Origin: CAWGXG01 sp963826505
GTDB lineage: Bacteria > Chloroflexota > Anaerolineae > Aggregatilineales > Aggregatilineaceae
NCBI GenBank assembly: GCA_963826505.1
Contig: CAWGXG010000008.1
Coordinates: 310,001 to 374,000, forward strand
DNA length: 64,000 bases
Reading direction: 5' to 3'
Part shown: piece by piece, positions 34,450-41,895 of the stretch
How positions within the stretch are numbered: position 1 is the first letter of the stretch
Layout: the number at the start of each line of letters is the position of its first letter
The notes under the pieces: generated by a model
Seen by the model: the letters and a program-made list of their open reading frames with translations, nothing else
What the model was told of the DNA's origin: nothing
The model's database searches: none
Translations under genes and position numbers: made by a program

Positions 34450-36099
34450 ATGGCTCGTGTTATTCGTGCGCCGCGCGGCACACAGATAAGCTGCAAGGGC
34501 TGGCTTCAAGAAGCCGCTTTGCGCATGTTGATGAATAATCTTGATCCCGATGTGGCGAAGGACCCCGATCACCTGATCGTATACGGTGGACGGGGGCGCG
34601 CCGCACGGAATTGGGAAGCGTTTGATGCTATTGTAGCGACACTGCGCGAACTCGACGGTGACGAAACGCTTCTGGTGCAGTCTGGAAAGCCGGTAGCTGT
34701 CTTCAAGACGCATCCCGACGCGCCGCGCGTGCTGATCGCCAATTCAAATCTGGTGCCGCATTGGGCCACGCAGGAGAATTTCAACGAATTGGAGCGGCAG
34801 GGGCTGATCATGTTCGGCCAGATGACTGCCGGATCGTGGATTTACATCGGGACGCAGGGCATCTTGCAGGGTACTTACGAAACGCTCGGATCGCTGGCGC
34901 AACAGGCCGGGTGGGGCAGCCTGAAGGGGAAATTTGTGCTTACGGCGGGTCTGGGCGAGATGGGCGGCGCGCAACCGCTGGCGGTCACTATGAACGAGGG
35001 CGTGGCCCTGATCGTCGAGGTCGATCCGCACATGGCCGAACGGCGGCTGCGTATGCGCTACGTGGACGCTGTCGAGACGGATTTGCAGCGGGCCCTGGAT
35101 CGCGCGTTGGCCGCTAAGGCGGACGGAAAACCACTCTCAGTGGGCCTGATCGGCAACGCGGCCGACGTATTCCCTCGATTGGTCGAGATGGGCGTGATCC
35201 CCGACGTGGTGACTGATCAAACCTCGGCGCATGACGCACTGTCCTACGTGCCGCAAGGCATGTCGTTTCAGGAGGCGCTCGCCTTGCGTGATCGGGATGC
35301 AACCGAGTATCAGCGCTGCGCGCGCAAGACCATGGCCGTCCACTGCCAGGCCATGCTCGATTTTCAAGCGCGCGGCGCGATCGTGTTTGACTACGGCAAT
35401 AATCTGCGGCAGCAAGCACAGGACGAAGGCGTGGCGAATGCCTTCGATTACCCCGGCTTTGTGCCCGCTTACATCCGCCCGCTGTTCTGTGAAGGCAAAG
35501 GGCCGTTCCGGTGGGTGGCGCTGTCCGGCGATCCGGAGGATATTTACCGCACCGACCAGGCGATTCTGGAGCTGTTTCCACACGATGAGCATCTCAAACG
35601 CTGGATCACAATGGCACAGCAGCAGGTCGAGTTCCAGGGGTTGCCCGCGCGCATTTGTTGGTTGGGTTATGGCGAGCGGGCCAAAGCGGGCCTGATGTTC
35701 AACAAGCTGGTCGCTTCGGGTGAAGTCAGCGCGCCGATTGTGATCGGGCGCGATCATCTAGATGCCGGGTCGGTGGCGTCTCCCAACCGCGAAACCGAAG
35801 GGATGCGCGATGGCAGCGACGCCATCTCCGATTGGGCAATTTTGAACGCGCTGATCAACGCGGTCGGCGGCGCCACCTGGGTGAGCTTCCATCACGGCGG
35901 TGGCGTGGGGATCGGCTACAGCCAGCATGCGGGCCAGGTCATCGTGGCGGACGGCACGCCTGAAGCCGCCGTTCGGCTGGAACGTGTGCTGACGACGGAT
36001 CCGGGTATGGGCGTCGTGCGGCATGTGGACGCGGGATATCCGGAGGCCATCGCGGCAGCCCACCGCCACGGGATTCGCGTCCCGATGTTGAAGGATTAG
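34450..36099 (+). CDS. hutU: urocanate hydratase
   Basis: A 549-residue urocanase, full length. It converts urocanate to imidazolone propionate in histidine catabolism using tightly bound NAD. Typical stretches: N-terminal RAPRGTQISCKGWLQEAALR, VYGGRGRAARNW, ETLLVQSGKPVAVF, AGSWIYIGTQGILQGTYET and the C-terminal SFHHGGGVGIGYSQHAGQVI with the NAD and substrate contacts. A TTGGAGAGTGACCC leader precedes the ATG. hutH, hutI and hutG/F are not adjacent, so the pathway genes are dispersed or incomplete. Confidence 0.96.
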   Translation: MARVIRAPRGTQISCKGWLQEAALRMLMNNLDPDVAKDPDHLIVYGGRGRAARNWEAFDAIVATLRELDGDETLLVQSGKPVAVFKTHPDAPRVLIANSNLVPHWATQENFNELERQGLIMFGQMTAGSWIYIGTQGILQGTYETLGSLAQQAGWGSLKGKFVLTAGLGEMGGAQPLAVTMNEGVALIVEVDPHMAERRLRMRYVDAVETDLQRALDRALAAKADGKPLSVGLIGNAADVFPRLVEMGVIPDVVTDQTSAHDALSYVPQGMSFQEALALRDRDATEYQRCARKTMAVHCQAMLDFQARGAIVFDYGNNLRQQAQDEGVANAFDYPGFVPAYIRPLFCEGKGPFRWVALSGDPEDIYRTDQAILELFPHDEHLKRWITMAQQQVEFQGLPARICWLGYGERAKAGLMFNKLVASGEVSAPIVIGRDHLDAGSVASPNRETEGMRDGSDAISDWAILNALINAVGGATWVSFHHGGGVGIGYSQHAGQVIVADGTPEAAVRLERVLTTDPGMGVVRHVDAGYPEAIAAAHRHGIRVPMLKD

Positions 36100-36170
36100 C
36101 TTTCTCTCTGGCGGCTCCGTTAGGCGAGGCGCTAAGCAGTGTGACTATTTCAGAATTTCAGGGCGCGGCT

Positions 36171-36198
36171 TTGCCCGTTCCTGGTGATACGCTATACT
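36171..36198 (+). promoter_or_regulatory. promoter of the roadblock gene
   Basis: TTGCCC, 16-bp spacer, TATACT, 31 bp upstream of the ATG at 36230. Confidence 0.58.
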
Positions 36199-36229
36199 TT
36201 GCTAGGCTTCCGCGTGTTGGGAGAGGGAT

Positions 36230-36631
36230 ATGGTCCGAGAATACCGCAGTGAAATTCTAGAGCGCACGCTGCGCACTTTGCATACCGCCGTCCCTGGAAT
36301 CATCGCTTCGGTGATCGTCAACATCGATGGATTGCTGGTAGCTGCGTATCCGCCGGGAAATGACGACAATTTCGCCGAGAACCCCACCAGCAGCCCGCAG
36401 GTCGCGGCGATGGCCGCTACGCTGATTGGGCTGGCTGAACGTACATTGGGGCGGTTGGCGCAGGGCGACCTCGAACGCTTGTTGATGGAAGGCGAAGAAG
36501 GTACCATGATCGTTTACCCTGCGGGGCGGGCGGCTTTGGCCGTGCTGGTCGCAAAAGATACCAAAATGGGCATGGTCCTCTATGCTGCATCCCGCGCGCG
36601 CAACGATGTTATGAAGATCCTGGGCGGCTAG
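36230..36631 (+). CDS. roadblock/LC7 domain protein
   Basis: A 133-residue alpha/beta protein of the roadblock/LC7 (MglB-like) superfamily: long N-terminal helix (YRSEILERTLRTLHTAVPGI), then strands IASVIVNIDGLLVAAYPP and VAAMAATLIGLAERTLGRL helix, and a C-terminal TMIVYPAGRAALAVLVAK sheet. Such proteins form dimers that act as activators of small Ras-like GTPases. No GTPase gene is adjacent in this window. It is convergent with the FHA gene and shares a bidirectional terminator with it. Confidence 0.87.
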   Translation: MVREYRSEILERTLRTLHTAVPGIIASVIVNIDGLLVAAYPPGNDDNFAENPTSSPQVAAMAATLIGLAERTLGRLAQGDLERLLMEGEEGTMIVYPAGRAALAVLVAKDTKMGMVLYAASRARNDVMKILGG

Positions 36632-36650
36632 GTCGTCACCACCACACAGG

Positions 36651-36683
36651 AAAAAAGGCGCGAAATCTCTCGCGCCTTTTTTT
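36651..36683. terminator. bidirectional intrinsic terminator
   Basis: AAAAAAGGCGCGA / TCGCGCCTTTTTT with a 6-nt loop: A and T runs on both sides allow termination of the roadblock gene (plus) and of the FHA gene (minus). Confidence 0.92.
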
Positions 36684-36702
36684 GTCTGCCAAATAGTTTG
36701 CC

Positions 36703-37776
36703 CTATTGGTCCGGCTGTTTTTCTGATTCCCCAGATGGCTGGGCCGAGTCGCTGGTTGGGGTAGGTGGGGCCGGGTTGATCTGGGACTCTGGCTTTTGCT
36801 CCGGTGGCTGAACCGTGGGCGCGGCGGTTTGCGGTGCGACCGGCGGCTCCGGCGGTGCTGCAGAGCCTTCACTGCCCGCGACGTCAGTCTCTTCTTCTTT
36901 GGCCGCCTCTTCGGTCTTGCTGGCTGACACTTCTGCCGCGTCCTGGGATGCGGGTGGCGCGGCTGGGGCGCTGACACTGGGCGCGGGCGCTGCTTCCGCC
37001 GGTTTTTCGGTTTCGGCTTGAGGTTTGTATGCGGCCGGGGCCAGTCCGGTGGAAGGCTGTGCCGGAGGCTTGATAGGCAACGCCGGTTCTGCTGTTTGCG
37101 CCTCAGGCTTAACCTCAGGGGCAACCTCGGGTTTCACTTCGGGCTTGGGCGGAGGCGATATCTGGGGTTCCGGAGGAGGCTCTATCTTGTGAGTTATAAA
37201 CGGTTCGACGATTGGCTCAGCTTTTGCCGCCCGTTGTTCGCCCGCGACTTCGTAAAAGACCCGGATTTGCATCTGGCCGAGCCGGATCTCATCGCCGTCA
37301 TGCAGGCGATAAGGGCGGTGGGCGCTCAACCGCTGCCCGTTTAGAAAAGTCCCATTGCTGCTGCCGAGGTCCCAGATGTCGAGCGTGTTGTCGTCCCCAT
37401 AGCGGATCGCGGCGTGCCGGCGGCTGACGCCCATCCGGTAACCTGCGAAAGGTGTGAGGTCAACATCGGGCATGGCTCCAGTGGCAGGATCGCGCCGACC
37501 AAAAATAGTTTCTTGCGTGGGCGTGATCGACACTCCCTCTGGGCTGCCCTCAACTTCCAAACGCAATCCGTCGCCCCGGTCGAAATTGGCTGTGCCCTGG
37601 GTCTTGACACCGGACAACACGCTGGGGTTAACGCCCATGTCTGAGACTTCTTGCTCTGACGATGTATCTAACGCTTTGGTATCGAGCGAACGCTTGCCCA
37701 CCAGGCTGGCACCACAGTTCTCACAGAAGACGATTCCTGGGCGATTCTGGTGACCGCAGTTTGGGCAATTCTGCAT
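36703..37776 (-). CDS. zinc-ribbon and FHA domain protein with Pro/Ala/Glu-rich tail
   Basis: A 357-residue protein in three parts. Residues 1-30: zinc ribbon CPNCGHQNRPGIVFCENCG. Residues about 85-180: FHA domain with TIFGRRDP, the phospho-Thr pocket GVSRRHAAIRYGD and LGSSNGTFLNGQRL. Residues about 185-357: low-complexity Pro/Ala/Glu/Lys-rich tail, likely disordered. FHA domains bind phosphothreonine, so a Ser/Thr kinase should phosphorylate a partner or this tail. ATG at 37776 (MQNCPNCGHQN) is chosen over an upstream start because the zinc ribbon normally begins there and AGGGGG lies just upstream. Confidence 0.88.
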   Translation of the reverse strand: MQNCPNCGHQNRPGIVFCENCGASLVGKRSLDTKALDTSSEQEVSDMGVNPSVLSGVKTQGTANFDRGDGLRLEVEGSPEGVSITPTQETIFGRRDPATGAMPDVDLTPFAGYRMGVSRRHAAIRYGDDNTLDIWDLGSSNGTFLNGQRLSAHRPYRLHDGDEIRLGQMQIRVFYEVAGEQRAAKAEPIVEPFITHKIEPPPEPQISPPPKPEVKPEVAPEVKPEAQTAEPALPIKPPAQPSTGLAPAAYKPQAETEKPAEAAPAPSVSAPAAPPASQDAAEVSASKTEEAAKEEETDVAGSEGSAAPPEPPVAPQTAAPTVQPPEQKPESQINPAPPTPTSDSAQPSGESEKQPDQ

Positions 37777-38112
37777 TTTGCACCCCCTGCTGCGACGTGC
37801 TTGTGCATGGGTTTGATAATGCCTGGTGATGATCACCTTGAGCATTTCGGATAAGCACTTATAATCTTAGGATACAATTCTTATTAACGCCAGTTTCAAA
37901 CTGCGCACCGGCAGGGCGCGTAACCCGGCAGTTGCCAACCGACTTTGAGGTCCGTTAATGTGCGGACACTTTAGGAAACTTGCCGGTGGCTCTTTCCTGA
38001 ATGATCTGGTAGTGTTTAGCAGGCTTTATGGGCAGGCTGGATAATATATAATAGAATTGAACCTAATAGAGTTTATTGAAGTATTCATTAACAGTGATCT
38101 GGGAGAGCAGGG
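37777..38112. other. AT-rich intergenic region with a structured segment
   Basis: 336 bp between the divergent FHA and ECF sigma genes. It has no gene. Within it CACCGGCA (37906-37913) can pair with TGCCGGTG (37981-37988), enclosing a second hairpin GTCCG/CGGAC (37950-37967). Several TATAAT-like boxes lie at 38041-38054, but none has a clear -35 partner at normal spacing. Confidence 0.5.
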
Positions 38113-38706
38113 ATGTCAGTCATCGAATCAACCCCGTCCGACTCTGAGTTGATCAAACGCTTACAACAGGCTGACCTAGAGGTTCTGGGGGTTTTGTTTG
38201 AGCGGTACCGCACGCGTGTCTACCGTACCGCCCTGGCGATCGTGCGCGATCCTGCCGTAGCCGAAGACGTGCTCCAGGATTGCTTTTTGAAGGTATATGC
38301 CAACGCCAACCGCATCGATTCCGAGCGCCCATTAGCCCCCTGGTTATATCGCGTGACGGTCAATCTAAGTTATACTTGGTTAGTGAAAGGTGTTCACCGC
38401 CGCACCTCGTTGGACACGGTGACTGATCGTCTGGTGAGCCCGATGAAGCAAGCGCCGGACCATCTGACCGAACAGACCGAGCTGCGGCAAAAAGTCCGTC
38501 AGGCCATCAATGATCTGAGTATTGACCAGCGTGTTGTTGTAGTTCTTTACTATTTGAATGGTTTAGGACTCCAGGATATCGCTGAAATTCTCGATTTGCC
38601 GGTGGGCACAGTGAAATCGCGTTTATATTACTCACGCGAAAATCTGCGCGGCAAACTGGGGCCCCACCTAATGTGGTTGCCTGAGGTTGCACATGGATAT
38701 GCTTAA
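38113..38706 (+). CDS. ECF-family RNA polymerase sigma factor
   Basis: A 197-residue sigma factor with regions 2 (LGVLFERYRTRVYRTALAIV, EDVLQDCFLKVYANA, PWLYRVTVNLSYTWLV) and 4 (INDLSIDQRVVVVLYYLNGL, QDIAEILDLPVGTVKSRLYY, then SRENLRGKLG). GGGAGAG precedes the ATG. The gene overlaps the next small gene by 14 bp, so the two are translationally coupled. No zinc anti-sigma is present; regulation is probably through the coupled small protein or the AT-rich upstream region. Confidence 0.9.
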   Translation: MSVIESTPSDSELIKRLQQADLEVLGVLFERYRTRVYRTALAIVRDPAVAEDVLQDCFLKVYANANRIDSERPLAPWLYRVTVNLSYTWLVKGVHRRTSLDTVTDRLVSPMKQAPDHLTEQTELRQKVRQAINDLSIDQRVVVVLYYLNGLGLQDIAEILDLPVGTVKSRLYYSRENLRGKLGPHLMWLPEVAHGYA

Positions 38707-39064
38707 AGTCTTAAGCGCAGTGGGGCGGCTGCTGTGTTTGCGACCCATGAATCAAACCGATTACGTGCTAGACAGCGTGATACGGGAGGTTCTGCTCGAC
38801 GATGTGCTGGTCGAGCCACCTGCTGGCGCGTGGGACAGGCTATGCCAGACGATTGTCGAGCGCAATATGAAAAGCCATGGGATGTGGGTGCTGGACGAGC
38901 CGCTGCACGAGCCCCGTGATATGTCCCCCGTGCAGATCAATGGCGCGCAGATCAACCGTGCGCTTCGACTCCAGTTGATTTCGCGATCGGATTCCGGCTG
39001 GCATATGCGCGACTCGGCATGGGGAAACTTGATGCCTAATTTCGCGGCCTACATGAACTGGTAA
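38693..39064 (+). CDS. small protein coupled to the ECF sigma gene
   Basis: A 123-residue protein starting at ATG 38693 inside the last codons of the sigma gene, with GAGG about 7 nt upstream. It lacks a transmembrane helix and any H-x3-C-x2-C zinc motif. Features: a basic N-terminal helix, an acidic LLDDVLVEPPAGAWDRL stretch and a Trp/Arg-rich C-terminus. Position and overlap argue for a regulator of the sigma factor, but no known anti-sigma family is recognisable. Confidence 0.62.
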   Translation: MDMLKVLSAVGRLLCLRPMNQTDYVLDSVIREVLLDDVLVEPPAGAWDRLCQTIVERNMKSHGMWVLDEPLHEPRDMSPVQINGAQINRALRLQLISRSDSGWHMRDSAWGNLMPNFAAYMNW

Positions 39065-39108
39065 CCTGGCGTCTGAATTGATCAGAGGTAGTGCGATCAT
39101 CCCAAATG

Positions 39109-39138
39109 AGCGAGCGAAAGCCCGCTCGTTGTTGTTTT
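39109..39138 (+). terminator. terminator of the ECF sigma operon
   Basis: CGAGCG-AAAGCC-CGCTCG, extendable by one A-T and one G-T pair, followed by TGTTGTTTTT. Confidence 0.7.
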
Positions 39139-39155
39139 TGGGGGTTTCATCAGCG

Positions 39156-39183
39156 TTTCGATCCGGGGCTGGCATGTTATAAT
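39156..39183 (+). promoter_or_regulatory. promoter of deoC
   Basis: TTTCGA, 16-bp spacer, perfect TATAAT. The start would be near 39190, leaving a leader of 20-45 nt depending on the start codon used. Confidence 0.55.
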
Positions 39184-39233
39184 CGCACGCGTTGGCGGGT
39201 GTGTTGCATATGAAATGGAGACGTGAAACTACG

Positions 39234-39950
39234 ATGGGCTCCGATACTGCTCGTGAAGCCAATGCTCTCGACATTGCGCGTTTGATCGACCACACGCTGC
39301 TAAAACCGGATGCGACTCGGGATCAGATCGTCCAGTTGTGCGCAGAGGCCAGGGCCTACCATTTCGCCTCTGTGTGTGTGAATCCGGGTTATGTCGCAGT
39401 GTGCGCCGCCGAACTGCACGATATGCCCGATATAGCCATTTGTACCGGGATCGGCTTTCCGTTGGGCGCCACACTGCCATCCGTCAAAGCGTTTGAGGCG
39501 GAGGCCGTGATTGCCGTTGGCGCGACCGAGGTTGATATGGTGCAGAATATTGGGGCGCTTAAGTCGGGAGATCTCGATCTGCTGTACCGCGATATGGTCG
39601 CTGTGGTGGAAGTCGCGCACGCGCGCGGGATGCTCTGCAAGATAATCCTGGAAACGGCGTTGCTGTCTGATGTGGAAAAAGTGACGGCGAGCGAGGTTGC
39701 TGTGCGGGCTGGCGCGGACTTCATCAAGACCTCGACCGGGTTCGTCCCGGGTGGGGCGACGGTAGCCGATATCGCGCTGATTCGCCGGACGGTCGGCCCT
39801 GCTATGGGCGTGAAGGCGTCGGGCGGAGTACGGAGTTACGCCGAATTGTTGGCGTTGATAGCGGCCGGAGCCACACGGATCGGGGCCAGCGCAGCCATCA
39901 AAATTGTTGAAGAGGCCGCAGGGCAGGCGGCCAAGCCTCTTCGAAAGTGA
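39234..39950 (+). CDS. deoC: deoxyribose-phosphate aldolase
   Basis: A 238-residue TIM-barrel class I aldolase that splits 2-deoxyribose 5-phosphate into glyceraldehyde 3-phosphate and acetaldehyde. Motifs: IDHTLLKPDATRDQI, VCVNPGYVAVC, CTGIGFPLGAT, the Asp-containing EVDMVQNIGALKSG, the proton-relay Lys region CKIILETALL and the Schiff-base Lys in FIKTSTGFVPGGAT, then GVKASGGVRS. An in-frame ATG at 39210 is an alternative start, 8 residues longer. Together with the deoxynucleoside kinase it points to deoxynucleoside catabolism and salvage. Confidence 0.95.
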   Translation: MGSDTAREANALDIARLIDHTLLKPDATRDQIVQLCAEARAYHFASVCVNPGYVAVCAAELHDMPDIAICTGIGFPLGATLPSVKAFEAEAVIAVGATEVDMVQNIGALKSGDLDLLYRDMVAVVEVAHARGMLCKIILETALLSDVEKVTASEVAVRAGADFIKTSTGFVPGGATVADIALIRRTVGPAMGVKASGGVRSYAELLALIAAGATRIGASAAIKIVEEAAGQAAKPLRK

Positions 39951-40063
39951 TGGGGTCGCTGATGCGTCGAAATGCCATCGTATGGCGGCGTCAGGTTTGC
40001 GTGGGTGCGCGGTGCCAAGTAAGATGTAAGGCAATTGTTCCCGGCTGACAGAAAGTGTGAGCT

Positions 40064-41710
40064 GTGACCCCAGCAGGCAGCGTATCATCATCAACCACTC
40101 CTGAGCGGTCAACACGCGCACTCTTTGCGCTGCTGCTTGGCGTGGCACTGCTGGCTTTCGCCGCCCGCGTACTCCCCGAACCCCGCACGATTGACGATGC
40201 TTTCATTACCTTCCGCTACAGCCGCAACATCGTTGAAGGCCACGGGTTCGTGTACAACCTGGGCGCCCGTACTCTTGGCACGACAACGCCCTTTTACACG
40301 CTGTTGATGGCCTCGATTGGGGCCGTATCTGGCAGCGAACGATACCCCTGGTTCGCGCTGTTCGTGAATGCCCTGGCTGACGCTGGTACCGCTGTTCTGT
40401 TGGCCTACGTTATGCATCGCGTGACCGGGTCATTGATTCCAGCCGCGGTCGCCGGTGCCGTGTGGGCACTTAACCCTTTGAGTGTGACATTTGCGATCGG
40501 TGGGATGGAAACCAGTGTCGCGTTGTTTTGGACTATGGCCGCGGTGACACTGTTTTTCACAGGCCACGCGCGTGCGATGGCCGTCTGCGCAGCTTTGGGT
40601 ATCCTGACACGCATTGATGCCGCCATGTGGGTGGGTCCGCTGCTGCTCGCGCACTGGGTTACGTACTGGCGTTCTGTGGAGCGGCCTCAATTCGCCACGC
40701 AGCGCCGGGCATGGCTGCGGCGCATACCGTGGACCCCCTGGGGCATCTTCGTAGCCGTGCTGCTGCCCTGGTACGTGTTCAGTTGGGCCTATTTTGGTAC
40801 GTTCTTCCCGCAGTCGCTGAACGCCAAACGCGTTGTGTATGTGGTGCCCGACACGCAGGCGCTCACGCGCCTGTTCCAGGTTCTCGCGACTCCGTTTTCG
40901 CAAAATTACCTGTTGGGATTCGTCGGAAATGTGGCCGGGATCGTGCTGTTCCCCGCCCTGGCCCTGGTTGGGACCTACTACACGGCGCGGCGCTTCCCGC
41001 GCTTGCTGCCGTACTTGCTATATACGTGGCTCTATATCGCGGCGTTCAGCATCGCCAACCCGCTGATGTTCCGCTGGTATGTCATGCCGGTGCTCCCCCC
41101 CTATATCCTGGCGATTCTGGTGGGAATGTGGGCCATCCTTGATAGCGCGACGGCGGCGCTAAAACGCCCGCGAATCCCCGCTACGCTGATGGCCGCTGGC
41201 GGGATCGCCTGTGTGCTATTTGCGATAAGTGGGTGGCAACTCCACCCCGATCACCGTCCTGACCGTCCTGCGCCTGAGATGGCGTGGCACAAGATCGAAC
41301 TGAATTATCAGTCGGTCGCGGAGAGACTGCGCTCGCAGTACCGAGTCACGTCAACGACCTATGTGGCGGCGGGAGATATCGGTGCATTAGGGTATTATAG
41401 TCGTGCGCGCATTCTCGATACGATCGGGCTGGTGACGCCGGAAATCGTGCATTACTATCCGTTTGACCGGCAGTTGCTGGCCGAAGACGCGATATACGCC
41501 GTGCCTCCGGCCGTAATTCTCGATTACACGCCGGATTACGTGGTCTTGATGGAAAGTTTCGTGCGCAACGGCCTGGCGCTCGATCCGGCTTTTCGTGAGC
41601 TCTACGCGCAGGTATGGTTCATTCCGACCGATTATTATGGCAAGGGGATGATCGTGTACCAGCGGCGCGACCTGGTCTCGTCGGTGGCCCTGCCACCCGG
41701 CGGTGCGTAA
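40064..41710 (+). CDS. integral-membrane glycosyltransferase-like protein (GT-C type)
   Basis: A 548-residue protein with about ten hydrophobic helices and a C-terminal soluble domain (about residues 430-548). After the first helix comes RTIDDAFITFRYSRNIVEGH, a D-D motif in the first extracytoplasmic loop characteristic of GT-C enzymes that use polyprenyl-phosphate sugars, followed by GARTLGTTTPFYTLL. It would transfer a sugar at the outer face of the membrane onto lipid or protein. Start is GTG with weak ribosome-site support. No dedicated partner gene is adjacent. Confidence 0.8.
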   Translation: MTPAGSVSSSTTPERSTRALFALLLGVALLAFAARVLPEPRTIDDAFITFRYSRNIVEGHGFVYNLGARTLGTTTPFYTLLMASIGAVSGSERYPWFALFVNALADAGTAVLLAYVMHRVTGSLIPAAVAGAVWALNPLSVTFAIGGMETSVALFWTMAAVTLFFTGHARAMAVCAALGILTRIDAAMWVGPLLLAHWVTYWRSVERPQFATQRRAWLRRIPWTPWGIFVAVLLPWYVFSWAYFGTFFPQSLNAKRVVYVVPDTQALTRLFQVLATPFSQNYLLGFVGNVAGIVLFPALALVGTYYTARRFPRLLPYLLYTWLYIAAFSIANPLMFRWYVMPVLPPYILAILVGMWAILDSATAALKRPRIPATLMAAGGIACVLFAISGWQLHPDHRPDRPAPEMAWHKIELNYQSVAERLRSQYRVTSTTYVAAGDIGALGYYSRARILDTIGLVTPEIVHYYPFDRQLLAEDAIYAVPPAVILDYTPDYVVLMESFVRNGLALDPAFRELYAQVWFIPTDYYGKGMIVYQRRDLVSSVALPPGGA

Positions 41711-41760
41711 GATAGACAAGGTTGCGCCTCGCGTCGATTCTTGTAAAATCCTGCACGCGA

Positions 41761-41788
41761 TTGGTATTGCGCTAAATCCTTATAAAAT
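41761..41788 (+). promoter_or_regulatory. promoter of the ABC permease operon
   Basis: TTGGTA, 16-bp spacer, TAAAAT in an AT-rich stretch, about 108 bp before the first permease ATG. Confidence 0.52.
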
Positions 41789-41895
41789 AGTTTTAGACAC
41801 GATTTAGTCTCATAGTGGTAGACGGGTTATCAGCGCACTGTACTAAGCATGGGTTGGTAACAGCGTTTCTTTCATGCATGCTCAAGGGATTGGCG

